From the IMG/VR virus record IMGVR_UViG_3300046777_000773, positions 1 to 60,347 of that record: 60,347 bases of DNA, one strand, 5' to 3'. This DNA comes from a virus. The position numbers and the translations under genes were made by a program. Every line of letters starts with the position of its first letter. Position 1 is the first letter of the stretch. Under the pieces are notes generated by a model. The model worked only from the letters and a program-made list of their open reading frames with translations, did no database searches and was not told the DNA's origin. Positions 1 to 8,890 of this stretch are shown here, piece by piece.

Positions 1-34
1 GCGTCAGTGGTACGGTTCCTCTGGTTCAACCTAA
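1..34 (+). CDS. 3' end of the major capsid gene (continues from the window end)
   Basis: Positions 1-5 (gcgtc) repeat the last five bases of the window. If that overlap is collapsed, the capsid reading frame that runs off the right edge continues here as QWYGSSGST and stops with TAA at 32-34, immediately before a strong terminator. The alternative, joining without overlap, gives a basic tail that reads through the terminator, which is far less plausible. The fragment completes a capsid protein of about 304 residues. Confidence 0.7.
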   Translation, partial: RQWYGSSGST

Positions 35-40
35 TGGGCT

Positions 41-59
41 GGGGACTTCGGTCCCCTTT
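41..59 (+). terminator. Rho-independent terminator with UUCG tetraloop
   Basis: A perfect 6-bp GC stem (GGGGAC/GTCCCC, 41-46 and 51-56) is closed by the extra-stable C(UUCG)G loop and followed by TTTCCTT. It lies just after the capsid stop codon and 24 bases before the next start. It probably reduces read-through from the very highly expressed capsid gene into the tail genes. Confidence 0.8.
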
Positions 60-82
60 CCTTCATTCTCAAGGAGAATCAG

Positions 83-526
83 ATGACTACTTTTAGCTTC
101 CCTGTCAACATCGCCAATCACGAACCGGCCTCCGGTAGTGCTGTCGATCTGAAGCAGGCGCGTGTTCCAGGCCGTTACTCTGTAGTCGTGAACACCAGCA
201 AGACCGGCACTGCGGCGGGTACTACTACCATTCCGCTGTTCGTGGCCCCGGCTGGTTCCAACTTCTACGAGTGCGTCCTTGACATCACGACCGCCTACGA
301 CAACGACGACACCAAGTTCACGATTGGCACCGCAGCGAACCCTGCTACCCTGTACGCGGCTACCACCGTGAACACCGCAGGTCGTCGCGCTTACGCTGGC
401 ACTGCCGCTCAAGTCTCCACCAACAGCCTCGTGCTGGCGGCGGACACCACGGTCCAGGCCATCGTGTCTATTACTACTTCGGCTGTGACGGCTGGTTCCG
501 TCATCGTCCACGTTGTGATTGGCTAA
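83..526 (+). CDS. Small virion protein downstream of the capsid gene
   Basis: A 147-residue protein rich in Thr, Ala and Val with alternating hydrophobic residues, which suggests a beta-rich fold. It has no Cys and no transmembrane segment. The start follows AAGGAG (about 70-75). It sits directly after the capsid gene and terminator and before the connector genes, where phages often encode head-decoration or head-closure proteins. I do not recognise a named family. A virion component is the best inference, from position and composition only. Confidence 0.65.
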   Translation: MTTFSFPVNIANHEPASGSAVDLKQARVPGRYSVVVNTSKTGTAAGTTTIPLFVAPAGSNFYECVLDITTAYDNDDTKFTIGTAANPATLYAATTVNTAGRRAYAGTAAQVSTNSLVLAADTTVQAIVSITTSAVTAGSVIVHVVIG

Positions 527-534
527 CAAGTGAC

Positions 535-564
535 GGCAGGCTCGCCCTTTGGGTTGGGTCTGCC
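535..564 (+). terminator. Possible weak intergenic hairpin terminator
   Basis: GGCAG and CTGCC pair around an inner CCC/GGG stem, followed by TCATTTGCTTT. It lies in the gap between two small virion genes. The stem is interrupted and the T tract is poor, so it may only attenuate transcription. Confidence 0.35.
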
Positions 565-586
565 TCATTTGCTTTAGGAGCTTCAC

Positions 587-901
587 ATGCCCGGCATTAA
601 GACTATTCGAGTTATTCCTTTCCAAGTGAGTACCTCGGCCACCACCACGAGCGATCCCATCGACCTCGACTATCGCTTTGACGGTTCGCCCACTCGCACC
701 TTCTGGATCCAGAAGAGCGCCGCCACAGGCCCGTCCATCTTCTTGGAAGCGGCGCCCTACGAGACCGGCCCCTGGATTCCTTTCGCTGAAATCTCTGCTG
801 CCGTGACTACCACACTTGTACAAGTCATCTTTGACGTGCCATATGTGCGTTCGTCCTATGCTGGCGGTGGTCCGCTCGTAACTATCTACGGAGTCGTCTG
901 A
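587..901 (+). CDS. Hypothetical virion-associated protein
   Basis: A 104-residue protein, beta-strand rich in appearance, with a WIQKSAATGPSIFLEAAPYE segment that resembles the loop-strand pattern of small structural proteins. The start is supported by TTAGGAG about 8 bases upstream. It is followed after 12 bases by the first connector gene, so it belongs to the structural operon. Family not recognised. Confidence 0.6.
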   Translation: MPGIKTIRVIPFQVSTSATTTSDPIDLDYRFDGSPTRTFWIQKSAATGPSIFLEAAPYETGPWIPFAEISAAVTTTLVQVIFDVPYVRSSYAGGGPLVTIYGVV

Positions 902-913
902 GGAGTAGCGCCA

Positions 914-1579
914 ATGGCAACCAGCGGCGTCGCCTCCTTCGATCCAACTTTCGATGACATACTTCAGGATGCGGCTGCCATGGTTGGTGGTGGTCCGCTT
1001 CTTGCTGACGAACTCATCAGCGCCCGCCGTGGTCTCGACTACCTTCTGACCGATCTTCAGAACCGGAACGTCCTTCTCCACAAAATTAAAACCACCGTGG
1101 TACCCGTCTCGGCTTCCGTCAGTTCGCTGACATTTGGGCCTGCAATCTCTGACGTCCTCACGGCTACTGTCCGCACCTCCACCACCGAAATCCTTATGGA
1201 CCGTGATGGCTACGAGCGTTGGGCCGAGATCCCCACCAAGTCCCAGACCGGGCGCCCGACGCGCTACTGGTGGGACCGGCGCCGCGATTCCAATACCATG
1301 AACTTGTGGCCGCTGCCAGACCAGACCTACGACATTGTACTGACAATCCAAAAGAACACCGAAGATACGCTGCGCGCCTTCGATAACATCGACGTGCCCC
1401 GGCGCTTCCTGCCCGCTGTCACTTATGGCCTTGCCTACTGGATTGGCATGCGACGCGGCACACGGGCAGATCCCACCCGGCTCGCTACAATCAAAGCTGA
1501 ATACGAGCGCATGGTGCGGGATGCAATGCGTGAAGACCGCGAACGTGGTCCTTTCCTTCTTAGGATTGGGAGGCGGTAA
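914..1579 (+). CDS. Head-tail connector/adaptor protein (tail tubular protein A-like)
   Basis: A 221-residue protein with the hallmark layout of phage head-tail adaptors. It has a helical N-terminus (LISARRGLDYLLTDLQNRN, about 33-51), a central beta region with RDGYERWAEIPTKSQTGRPT (about 97-116) and LWPLPD (about 130-135), and a helical C-terminus (RFLPAVTYGLAYWIGMRRG). In T7-like and P22-like phages such proteins form a ring below the portal. The stop overlaps the start of the next, similarly built gene (TAATG), indicating coupled translation of two neighbouring ring proteins. Confidence 0.65.
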   Translation: MATSGVASFDPTFDDILQDAAAMVGGGPLLADELISARRGLDYLLTDLQNRNVLLHKIKTTVVPVSASVSSLTFGPAISDVLTATVRTSTTEILMDRDGYERWAEIPTKSQTGRPTRYWWDRRRDSNTMNLWPLPDQTYDIVLTIQKNTEDTLRAFDNIDVPRRFLPAVTYGLAYWIGMRRGTRADPTRLATIKAEYERMVRDAMREDRERGPFLLRIGRR

Positions 1580-2232
1580 TGGGATACACCTATAGCACAT
1601 TGGTGGCCGATGTCCAAGCGAACATGGAAGAAGATTCCGCCGAGTTCGTCTCAGCCCTGCCCTCCATCATCGAGCGCGCCCAAGGTTATTTGCAGCGGCG
1701 CCTTGACCCCATCAATACGTTCCGGTTCACCGAAATATCTGTTAGCGCCTCCTCACGGACCTTGGCGCTCCCGTCTGATCTGCTCGTTCTCAAGTCCATC
1801 CAAGTTTGCGCCACTGGAGGCTGGACCACTCTGCTAGAGCAGAACAACGAGTTTCTGACGGCTTACTGGCCTGACTATACTTCCTGCGCGCCGACCAAGT
1901 ACTACGCGCCCAAAGACAATGCCACTCTGTTCTTGGCTCCGACGCCCCCTGCGAATACGACGGCCTTGATCGAATACATTCCGCAAGTTACTATCCTGAG
2001 TTCTGCTGCCCCTTCCAACTACTTCTCTGAGCGGGCGGACTCGGCTTTCTTCGCGGCGGCCATGATGTATGCCAATGCTTGGACCAAGAACGCCAATGCG
2101 ATGCAGATCTGGAAGGCTATTGCTGACGACGAACTCGCGACTCTGAACATCGAATACACACGGGCGCGGCGTTCCGACACTTCCAATCGCAACATGGGTT
2201 CGCCTGAGAACACTATCGCAGGGCAGCCCTAA
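1579..2232 (+). CDS. Second connector/adaptor-like structural protein
   Basis: A 217-residue protein that begins MGYTYSTLVADVQANME. It has helices around ALPSIIERAQGYLQRRLD (about 27-44), a beta region reading LALPSDLLVLKSIQV, and a helical C-terminal half (YANAWTKNANAMQIW). This is the pattern of gp6/adaptor-like proteins found next to tail tube A homologues. It overlaps both neighbours by one base, so it is part of a tightly coupled structural operon. The family assignment is by pattern and context. Confidence 0.6.
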   Translation: MGYTYSTLVADVQANMEEDSAEFVSALPSIIERAQGYLQRRLDPINTFRFTEISVSASSRTLALPSDLLVLKSIQVCATGGWTTLLEQNNEFLTAYWPDYTSCAPTKYYAPKDNATLFLAPTPPANTTALIEYIPQVTILSSAAPSNYFSERADSAFFAAAMMYANAWTKNANAMQIWKAIADDELATLNIEYTRARRSDTSNRNMGSPENTIAGQP

Positions 2233-2450
2233 TGTCAGTCATGGATATGTGGTCGGTCTGTGACCGATGTGGCTTCGACTACAAACGGCGTGACCTCCGT
2301 AAGGAAACTACCAACTTCGTGGTCTGCGAGTCCTGCTTCGACGGAAGCTTCGACAAGAAGAACCACCCACAGAACTACTCTGCCAAACCGCGTCGTGAAC
2401 TGAAGCTAGTTCCTGATGCCCGTCCTGACCAAACTAACTATGGGTCCTGA
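2232..2450 (+). CDS. Small zinc-ribbon protein, copy 1 of a tandem pair
   Basis: A 72-residue protein with CDRCG and VCESCFDG (two CxxC pairs about 20 residues apart), which should bind one zinc ion. The segment KNHPQNYSAKPRRE follows. Similar short proteins are common in phage structural clusters, with no established function known to me. The next gene encodes a clear paralogue. The start overlaps the upstream stop (TAATG). Confidence 0.65.
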   Translation: MSVMDMWSVCDRCGFDYKRRDLRKETTNFVVCESCFDGSFDKKNHPQNYSAKPRRELKLVPDARPDQTNYGS

Positions 2451-2452
2451 CA

Positions 2453-2764
2453 ATGGCTATGAACGTATGGTCTCTTTGCGATAGGTGTGGCCAGAAATAC
2501 TATCGGCGGCAACTCCACAAAGAGTCCACCAATCTAGTTGTCTGCACTGCCTGCTTCGACGGCGCCTACGATCTCAAGCGGCATCCTCAGAACAGGGGAC
2601 CTTATCCGCGCTTCGAATCCAAGAAAGTTCCAGACGGTCGACCGCAGGCTACCACAGATGCCTACCTAGCTAAAGAGGATACCGGGTTCTTGCTAACCGA
2701 AGACAATCTCAATATCGTGGTGACCCCGGTGCAGTGGAATCCCTCCATGAGTTCGCCGAGCTAG
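2453..2764 (+). CDS. Small zinc-ribbon protein, copy 2 of a tandem pair
   Basis: A 103-residue paralogue of the preceding gene, sharing VWSLCDRCG, TTNLVVC-type spacing, CFDG and HPQN. It carries a C-terminal extension of about 35 residues (ending VTPVQWNPSMSSPS) that copy 1 lacks. The four Cys residues are conserved. Tandem duplication followed by extension is the simplest reading. Role unknown; a zinc-stabilised minor virion or assembly protein is possible. Confidence 0.65.
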   Translation: MAMNVWSLCDRCGQKYYRRQLHKESTNLVVCTACFDGAYDLKRHPQNRGPYPRFESKKVPDGRPQATTDAYLAKEDTGFLLTEDNLNIVVTPVQWNPSMSSPS

Positions 2765-2768
2765 TGCC

Positions 2769-3029
2769 ATGGATTTGGCTGCGATGTGGAAAGTCCTCTC
2801 AGACGTATTGTTGCCGCTGGCTTTGGCGTGGGCTGCCTATCTGCACAGGGAACTAAAAGCAATGGACCAGAAGATCGACAAGCTCCACGATGATCACTTC
2901 CGCCACGTAGCCCAGGTCAACAAGGACTTTGCAACCCGTGAGGTAGTCAGCGAGCTTGAAAACAAACTCACAGTTGTGTTAAATAGAATCGACGATAAAG
3001 TCACACGCATCCTTCAGGAGCGCAAGTAA
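2769..3029 (+). CDS. Membrane-anchored coiled-coil protein
   Basis: An 86-residue protein with one N-terminal hydrophobic segment (about 9-25, VLLPLALAWAAYL) followed by a charged, coiled-coil-like helix (RELKAMDQKIDKLHD and ELENKLTVVLNRIDDK). Small proteins of this type sit in many phage tail clusters and may be minor virion proteins or lysis accessories. The stop overlaps the next start (TAATG). No family recognised. Confidence 0.55.
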   Translation: MDLAAMWKVLSDVLLPLALAWAAYLHRELKAMDQKIDKLHDDHFRHVAQVNKDFATREVVSELENKLTVVLNRIDDKVTRILQERK

Positions 3030-3589
3030 TGCCCTCTACCTATGATCCCCTTTTAAGGCTTGAGCTACAGGCGACCGGCGAGAACGCCACAACCTGGGGC
3101 ACTAAGACCAACAACAACCTCGAACTCATCGCGGCTGCCATTGCAGGCCAGACAACCCTCACGCTGTCCTCTGCTGACGTCTCGCTTACCGAAGCCAACG
3201 CTGCCACCGATCAGGCCCGCGCTGCTATCCTCGTGCTGAACGGCACCCTCATCAACGACGTCAACATCGTGGTGCCCGCTCAGTCCAAGACTTATGCCAT
3301 CCTACGCCAGACCTCGGGCGCCTTCAACATCACCGTCAAGAACCCCACCGGCACTGGCGCAGTCCTTCCCGCCTCTGGCACCGAGATTGTCGTCTGCACC
3401 ACCGCCACCTGTGTCGGTCTTGTAAACTCAGTTGCTTCCCAAGTAGCTTCTGTGTCCGCTCAAGTTTCTATTCTTGGCGTGCAAGTCAGCAACATAGCCA
3501 CATCAGTGTCGGCTTTGCAAACTCAGGTCGACGCTGTGTCGGCTGCTGTTAGCGTCATCAACGCCCTCAATATTCGCATCATCGAGTAA
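3029..3589 (+). CDS. Tail protein with C-terminal trimeric coiled-coil repeats
   Basis: A 186-residue protein. The N-terminal part (YDPLLRLELQATGENATTWG) resembles the opening of many phage tail proteins. The C-terminal 50 residues are heptad-like repeats (VSAQVSILGVQVSNIATSVS, LQTQVDAVSAAVS). The same VSALQxQVDAVSAA repeat recurs many times in the tail fibre at 45,354-47,681, so both likely trimerise in the same way. Probably a tail or fibre-attachment component. Confidence 0.55.
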   Translation: MPSTYDPLLRLELQATGENATTWGTKTNNNLELIAAAIAGQTTLTLSSADVSLTEANAATDQARAAILVLNGTLINDVNIVVPAQSKTYAILRQTSGAFNITVKNPTGTGAVLPASGTEIVVCTTATCVGLVNSVASQVASVSAQVSILGVQVSNIATSVSALQTQVDAVSAAVSVINALNIRIIE

Positions 3590-3591
3590 CC

Positions 3592-5448
3592 ATGTCGGCT
3601 TCGCTCCAAGATCAACGCCTCACAGAACTGAACTTCAAAGTCGGCGTCATCAAAGAGAACACCGAACTGGATGCGACCGGCCATTGGGTCGATGCCGACA
3701 AAATCCGTTTCCGCTTTGGGCGCCCCGAACTTATGGGCGGCTGGCAAAGCGTCATTGACCCCTCGCAGGCCAACAAGATCTCCGGCATCCCGCGCCTCCT
3801 AGATACGCTCCGCAATCGGCTTAGTCAGCAGGCAGCATTCATCGCCACTAACCAGGGTGCTTTTTCTAGCGAGTTGTCGACATTCTACAATATTACGCCC
3901 GTGGTGTCAACCCTTGCGACCTCGGACATTCTGTCAACGACGGCAGGCTCCAACAAGATTGTCGTGTCTGTTTCGGCGCACGGCCTCGTGGACGGCACCC
4001 TCGTAGAGATCGTCTCAGCGGCGGCCACCATCGGCGGCAACGTCGTCATCAACCCGGTGTCTTCTGTTTCGGCTATGTTCCCCGTGAGCGTGGTCGACGC
4101 TAACAGCTTCTCCATTCAAGTATCAACGACGGCTGCGGCAACCTCGGCAGCAACGGGCGGTGCCATCACTATCGGCTTTTGCTACAATGCTGGACCCGAA
4201 GACACCACACAGCAAAGCGGCTGGGGCACCGGCGCGTGGGGCGGGAACTTCGGCTGGAACCAAGCCGCAGGTGCAGTTCCGCTTCCGCTTCGTCTGTGGT
4301 CCGCTGATCTTTGGGGCACCGATTTGTTGGCCGTTCCTTCCAAAGGTCCGCTCATGTATTGGAATACGAGCGCCGGTATCACAGAACGCATGACCATTGT
4401 GACGACCGCGCCCTCCGTCAACCAGATCGTGCGGGTAGCCTCAGAAGCCCGGCACGTCCTGCTTTACGGTACCCACGACGTCAGTGGCTCCTATGATCCG
4501 CTCCTGATTAGGTGGTGCAGCCAAGAAGACTACACCGATTGGACACCGTCGGGCGTCAACAATGCAGGCGACTACGTGCTGCCAAGCCGTGGCTCCGAAA
4601 TCCGCGCCGTCAACCGGGTGCGTGACAAGACCGCCATCCTCACCGACAGTGATCTGTACATCCAGTCCTACATCGCAGGCAACGACGTCTTCGGCTTCGT
4701 GGCAGCAGGCGAACAGTGCGGTGTCATCGCCCGCAATGCAGCCATCGAATATCGCGGCGTCCTTTACTGGATGTCAAACAACGGGCAGTTCTACATGTAC
4801 GATGGGCGCGTGCAACCTCTTGCTTGCACTGTTCTTCGCTTCATCTACGATAACCTAGACGTCAACAATCTCGAAAAAATCTACGCGGGTGCCAATTCCA
4901 CCTTCGACGAGATTGTCTGGTTCTATCCGTCCTCCAGTTCTACGAACGGCGAGAACGACCGCTACGTTATCTACAACACCTCAGAGCGGCACTGGACCAT
5001 CGGCACCATGCCTCGCACGGTCTGGGAAGATAGCGGCACCTTCGAATATCCGCTCGCCCTCAACGACATCCCGTCCAACGTCTACTATCAAGAGTACGGC
5101 TACACTGCTGACACGTCGGCCCTGGCTGCCAATCTTGAGAGCGCCTACTTCGACACGCAAGACGGCAACACCATCATGTTCGCCAACAAGTTTGCTCCTG
5201 ACTTCGGCAACATCTCCGATAACACGCCCTATTCGGGAACCCTTAAGGTATCCTTAATAGCACGCAAGTACCCAGGCGGCGCCGTCACTACCAAGGGTCC
5301 CTTCGCCGTGACGGGCACGACCCAGAAAGTCTCGACCCGCCTGCGTGGCCGTGAGTTCGCTATCCAGATCCAGTCGTCGACCTCCTCCAATGTACCATGG
5401 CGCATGGGGCAGTTCCGTATGGCCATTGAACCGGACGGCCTACGATGA
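3592..5448 (+). CDS. Large tail protein (P22 gp10 / T7 gp12-like tail hub)
   Basis: A 618-residue protein with the WVDADKIRFRFGRPELMGGW motif near residues 32-51. This is typical of the beta-propeller tail proteins that cap the short tail (packaged-DNA stabilisation or tail tubular protein B families). A Ser/Thr/Val-rich insert lies at about 110-200, followed by repeated beta-strand blades such as ILTDSDLYIQSY and GVLYWMSNNGQFYMYDG. It follows the connector genes in the usual podovirus order. The exact family is inferred from pattern. Confidence 0.65.
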   Translation: MSASLQDQRLTELNFKVGVIKENTELDATGHWVDADKIRFRFGRPELMGGWQSVIDPSQANKISGIPRLLDTLRNRLSQQAAFIATNQGAFSSELSTFYNITPVVSTLATSDILSTTAGSNKIVVSVSAHGLVDGTLVEIVSAAATIGGNVVINPVSSVSAMFPVSVVDANSFSIQVSTTAAATSAATGGAITIGFCYNAGPEDTTQQSGWGTGAWGGNFGWNQAAGAVPLPLRLWSADLWGTDLLAVPSKGPLMYWNTSAGITERMTIVTTAPSVNQIVRVASEARHVLLYGTHDVSGSYDPLLIRWCSQEDYTDWTPSGVNNAGDYVLPSRGSEIRAVNRVRDKTAILTDSDLYIQSYIAGNDVFGFVAAGEQCGVIARNAAIEYRGVLYWMSNNGQFYMYDGRVQPLACTVLRFIYDNLDVNNLEKIYAGANSTFDEIVWFYPSSSSTNGENDRYVIYNTSERHWTIGTMPRTVWEDSGTFEYPLALNDIPSNVYYQEYGYTADTSALAANLESAYFDTQDGNTIMFANKFAPDFGNISDNTPYSGTLKVSLIARKYPGGAVTTKGPFAVTGTTQKVSTRLRGREFAIQIQSSTSSNVPWRMGQFRMAIEPDGLR

Positions 5449-5717
5449 CACGGCGCATTTCTTCGAGGTCCTTTCCCGACGCGCCTTCTGAGTGGGATGC
5501 TTCCTCCCGCGATGCGTGGAACTCGCTTATCAGGGTACTGGAGCAAAGCGATCTCTTCGATCAGGGGCGCCGCACCCGGCCTCTCTTCGTAGTCCAAGGC
5601 ACCATTAGCGCGGGCACGACCCTCGATGCGACCAATCCGTCTGTCACTGTCCTGACCCAAGTCGTTGGCAAGCTGCTCCAGGCTCTCCAGTCTAGCAACT
5701 TTGTTGACGTTCGGTAG
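5445..5717 (+). CDS. Hypothetical small structural-operon protein
   Basis: A 90-residue protein that overlaps the end of the tail-hub gene by four bases (ATGA), so translation is coupled. The N-terminus is rich in Arg and Ser, and the C-terminal half is amphipathic (VTVLTQVVGKLLQALQSS). No motif recognised. It is the last gene before a predicted promoter, so it ends a transcription sub-unit. Confidence 0.55.
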   Translation: MTRRISSRSFPDAPSEWDASSRDAWNSLIRVLEQSDLFDQGRRTRPLFVVQGTISAGTTLDATNPSVTVLTQVVGKLLQALQSSNFVDVR

Positions 5718-5719
5718 GG

Positions 5720-5748
5720 TTTATTTTCAACGCATTCCGTGCTATAAT
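5720..5748 (+). promoter_or_regulatory. Extended -10 promoter for the internal virion genes
   Basis: A perfect TATAAT at 5743-5748 is preceded by TGC, giving an extended -10. The -35 (TTTATT, 17-bp spacing) is weak. An AAGGA ribosome site and the ATG at 5768 follow. It would let the large internal and tail genes be expressed independently of the capsid transcript. Confidence 0.5.
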
Positions 5749-5767
5749 GCCGATAAGGAACGCCTAG

Positions 5768-8700
5768 ATGTCAGACAGCTTTTTCAATAACCCTATCGTA
5801 ATGTGGGACGGTCAAGGTAAGACGGCTTCGGATGAAGACACTGTCTACACGATGGGTGGCCTGGATAGCTTGCCTGACGATCAGGGCGACCAAGACGTAG
5901 CTGACTACCTAAGCCGGGCTATTCCAAACATCTCCTTCGACCAATTCACCGGGAGCCTGAACCAGCTTTCTCAGCTATTCCCCGGCGTCCAAGTAAAGCC
6001 TAACTATCAGCCGGGCCTGACCGACATTACCTATACGCGCGGCTACTATGGGACGGCCCCTGACGTTTCACCCGAAGAATATGGTACGAAGTCTGCCGGT
6101 CACCTCTTCTGGTCTCCTCAACGCTACCAGCTTCCCACGGTCGCCCAAACCACCACGACAACCTCGGCGACTTCATCGGGCGTCAGTGAAGAGCAGAACC
6201 TTGAGAACGCGCTTCAGGCTTTCCTTGAAAGCATGTCGTCTGTTGCGCCCGTAACGCCGGTCACTTCTGTTCGGCCCACGACGACCACTACGGCTATATT
6301 CCCGACGACCACTACCACGGCAGTAACGACGCTCACCGATTCGACTGTGACTGCGGTTACCACCACAACAGCAACCTTACCGACCACTACAACGGCAGTC
6401 ATCCCGACAACTACCACAGCAGTTGTAACGGCTTCCACTACTGCCCCCACGACTACTACTGCGACGGTTCCTACTACTGTTACTACTTCTTTGCCAACCA
6501 TGACGGACGACGAAGCATTCGTCAATAAGGTCTACCAAGATTTATTTGAACGTGACGCTGACGCAGGCGGGCTCGACTATTGGACTTCGCAACTTGAGTC
6601 TGGCAAGACCCGCGAGCAAATCATCAAGGACATCTACTCGGGCGCTCAAGGTGCAGACATCGGCGCGCTCCAAGATGAAAATCTGAACCAGTACATTGAA
6701 GACTACGAAGCTTCTCAAGTACCGGAAGCAGAACGCTCTTCGCTCAATCAAATCTACCAGCAGAACTTCGGGCGAGACATCGACAAGGGCGGGCTGGTCT
6801 ACTGGTCCAAAGAATATGACGCGGGCAAGACCCCCGAGCAAATTCGCCAAGCTATTCTTAACGGGGCTCAGGAAGCTGACCGCGCCTACATGCGTACCCG
6901 TTCCCTTGAAGGTTTTACGGCAGACCTGAACAATCAAGTTACGCAGCAGACTGCCACCATTAATACAACGCAAGATGAAGTCAAGGCACTCCGTGATCAA
7001 GCCCAACAAGAAATCAATGACAGCTATTATGTAACATCTGGTTACGAGGGTGCCCAAGAAACTGGTTACGGCATCACTGATCCATACAAGACGACGGTCG
7101 GCGAACAACTGCGTGCGAAGGAAGCTGAACTCACAAATGAACTACGGGACCTTCGCAACACCACTACCAAGCTGAACGACGCCGAGAAGAATTTCGCAGC
7201 CGAAAGCTACAAGGCTAACAACCCGGATGCGGCTGCCTCTAATCTTGATCCGTTCACGCATTTCCTGATCTATGGTCGCGGCGAACAGCCCAGCAATTTC
7301 GTCATGGATGCAGACGCTTACTACCTTGAGCGCAACCCTGACGTAGCCAACTCGGGCCTCGATCCTTACGAACACTATCTGCTTCGTGGCTTTACCGAAG
7401 GGCGTTCTGACGTATATGGCACACCCGAACAAGAGTATCTGCGTGCTTACCCGGATGTTGCTGCCGCTATCCGTGAAGGCCGTTACACATCCGCTGAAGA
7501 TCACTACAAGCGAGTAGGTGCTGCCGAGGGTCGTACCGCTGGTTACGGTCAAGTAGACAACGCCCTCAAGACTGCCACCAACGAATACCTCGAAGAACTC
7601 AAAACATCTTTGCGGCAACCGGGTATTATTGCTGGTCCTCCTCCCCTCTCCACAATCCGTGACAACTTCATCGAGAAGCTCGCTAAAGATTCACCCGGCA
7701 TCCTAAACGCCGTCTCCAAAACCTCTACGGCAATGGAGGGCGCTTCCAGCATTTACAAGGCGGCTGCCAACTCTGCATTGCTTTCGTCTACTTCGGATGC
7801 GTTTGTGCGGGCCGCTGGGTTTGCCAGTAAAGATGCCGCTATTGACGCTCTTATTAACCGCGCTGGCTACACTCCTACCCTAGCGGCAGACCTTGTCAAT
7901 AGTGCTGGTGCTGTTCCTGATGCGGCTGAAGCCCTACTCAACGTCTCAAAATTTGCAGGCAACGATGCTGCCTATGAAGAACTTCTGAGTTCAGTCGACC
8001 AATCTTCTAAGCTTCTGTCGGCCATCGACACTGGGACTATGGCAGATGTCCAAGAAGTTCTTGGGAGCATGCAGGAGTTTGCAGGGGCGGGCAAGGCTTT
8101 CTTCACGGATGCAACTAACGCAGTTGGTCAGTATCTGGGTGTCGAAGGTCTTGGTACCATGGTCGACGGTGCCCTTTCCAGCGGCGTTCCCTATGTCGGC
8201 TTGATTATGGATGCCTTCTCGGCAGACGATTATGACGAGTTTGCTTCCACCGCCGCCGATACCCTAGCAACGGCAGCCGTTACTCAAGCCGCTTCCTATG
8301 CTCTTGCTTCCCTTGGTATCCCTGGCGCCGGTCCTTTCATTGCTGCCGCCATTGCCTTGGATGCCGTCCTTGCAGAAGCTCTAGGCTACGACAGTTTCAT
8401 TCAGGATGCAATCTCTTGGGTCTCCGGTCCCATCGACAACTTCCTAGGCTGGGCTGGCGAAAACATCGGCGACATTTGGAGCGGCATCCAAGATTTCTTC
8501 AGTGATCTCTTTGCCGAGGGTGGGTTGGTTGACTTGCCAGGCGATTCCATGTATAATGCCAACACGCAAGGGGTTCTGCCTGATATCGAAGCTTATGCCC
8601 AGGGCGGGGTCATTCCGTTACCGGGCGGCGGCAAAATTGCCAAGGGACCCGGTGGCGGCCTCGATGACCTGATCCCCACCACGATTGACGGGCGACGGGC

Positions 8701-8890
8701 GGCGGCCCTCTCTGATGGCGAGTTCGTCATTCCCGCTGACGTGGTTTCCATGATGGGCGATGGCTCCACCAACGCAGGTTCGAAGCGCCTTTACGATCTG
8801 GTGCGTCAAGTCCGCCAAGCCAAGACCGGCACCTCCCGTCAAGCGGGTCCGCTACAGGTAGGCAAGATTCTCGAAAGGACTATGAAATGA
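5768..8890 (+). CDS. Large multidomain tail/virion protein with DUF4214-type repeats
   Basis: A 1040-residue protein. An N-terminal region is followed by a Thr-rich linker (about 120-240, runs of TTTTT). Two DUF4214-like units follow (AFVNKVYQDLFERDADAGGL and NQIYQQNFGRDIDKGGLVYW), then a charged coiled coil. Repeats of the form DPFTHFLIYGRGE / DPYEHYLLRGFTEGR come next, then a helical Ala-rich region. The C-terminus has Gly-rich QGGVIPLPGGGKIAKGPGGG and a DGEFVIPADVV motif common in marine podovirus structural proteins. It is likely an adhesion or ejection-associated virion protein. DUF4214 units occur in bacterial surface proteins, which hints at host-surface contact. Confidence 0.6.
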   Translation: MSDSFFNNPIVMWDGQGKTASDEDTVYTMGGLDSLPDDQGDQDVADYLSRAIPNISFDQFTGSLNQLSQLFPGVQVKPNYQPGLTDITYTRGYYGTAPDVSPEEYGTKSAGHLFWSPQRYQLPTVAQTTTTTSATSSGVSEEQNLENALQAFLESMSSVAPVTPVTSVRPTTTTTAIFPTTTTTAVTTLTDSTVTAVTTTTATLPTTTTAVIPTTTTAVVTASTTAPTTTTATVPTTVTTSLPTMTDDEAFVNKVYQDLFERDADAGGLDYWTSQLESGKTREQIIKDIYSGAQGADIGALQDENLNQYIEDYEASQVPEAERSSLNQIYQQNFGRDIDKGGLVYWSKEYDAGKTPEQIRQAILNGAQEADRAYMRTRSLEGFTADLNNQVTQQTATINTTQDEVKALRDQAQQEINDSYYVTSGYEGAQETGYGITDPYKTTVGEQLRAKEAELTNELRDLRNTTTKLNDAEKNFAAESYKANNPDAAASNLDPFTHFLIYGRGEQPSNFVMDADAYYLERNPDVANSGLDPYEHYLLRGFTEGRSDVYGTPEQEYLRAYPDVAAAIREGRYTSAEDHYKRVGAAEGRTAGYGQVDNALKTATNEYLEELKTSLRQPGIIAGPPPLSTIRDNFIEKLAKDSPGILNAVSKTSTAMEGASSIYKAAANSALLSSTSDAFVRAAGFASKDAAIDALINRAGYTPTLAADLVNSAGAVPDAAEALLNVSKFAGNDAAYEELLSSVDQSSKLLSAIDTGTMADVQEVLGSMQEFAGAGKAFFTDATNAVGQYLGVEGLGTMVDGALSSGVPYVGLIMDAFSADDYDEFASTAADTLATAAVTQAASYALASLGIPGAGPFIAAAIALDAVLAEALGYDSFIQDAISWVSGPIDNFLGWAGENIGDIWSGIQDFFSDLFAEGGLVDLPGDSMYNANTQGVLPDIEAYAQGGVIPLPGGGKIAKGPGGGLDDLIPTTIDGRRAAALSDGEFVIPADVVSMMGDGSTNAGSKRLYDLVRQVRQAKTGTSRQAGPLQVGKILERTMK

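Noticed and set aside
26-1600. A 524-codon minus-strand open frame opposite the connector genes
   Set aside because: It lies antisense to a continuous set of well-supported, ribosome-site-preceded plus-strand genes. Its product is low-complexity Gly/Arg/His, as expected for a shadow in GC-rich DNA.
6240-6500. Possible CRISPR-like or tandem repeat in the Thr-rich stretch
   Set aside because: The ACTACC-type repetition is codon repetition for a Thr-rich linker in frame, without spacers or conserved repeat units.
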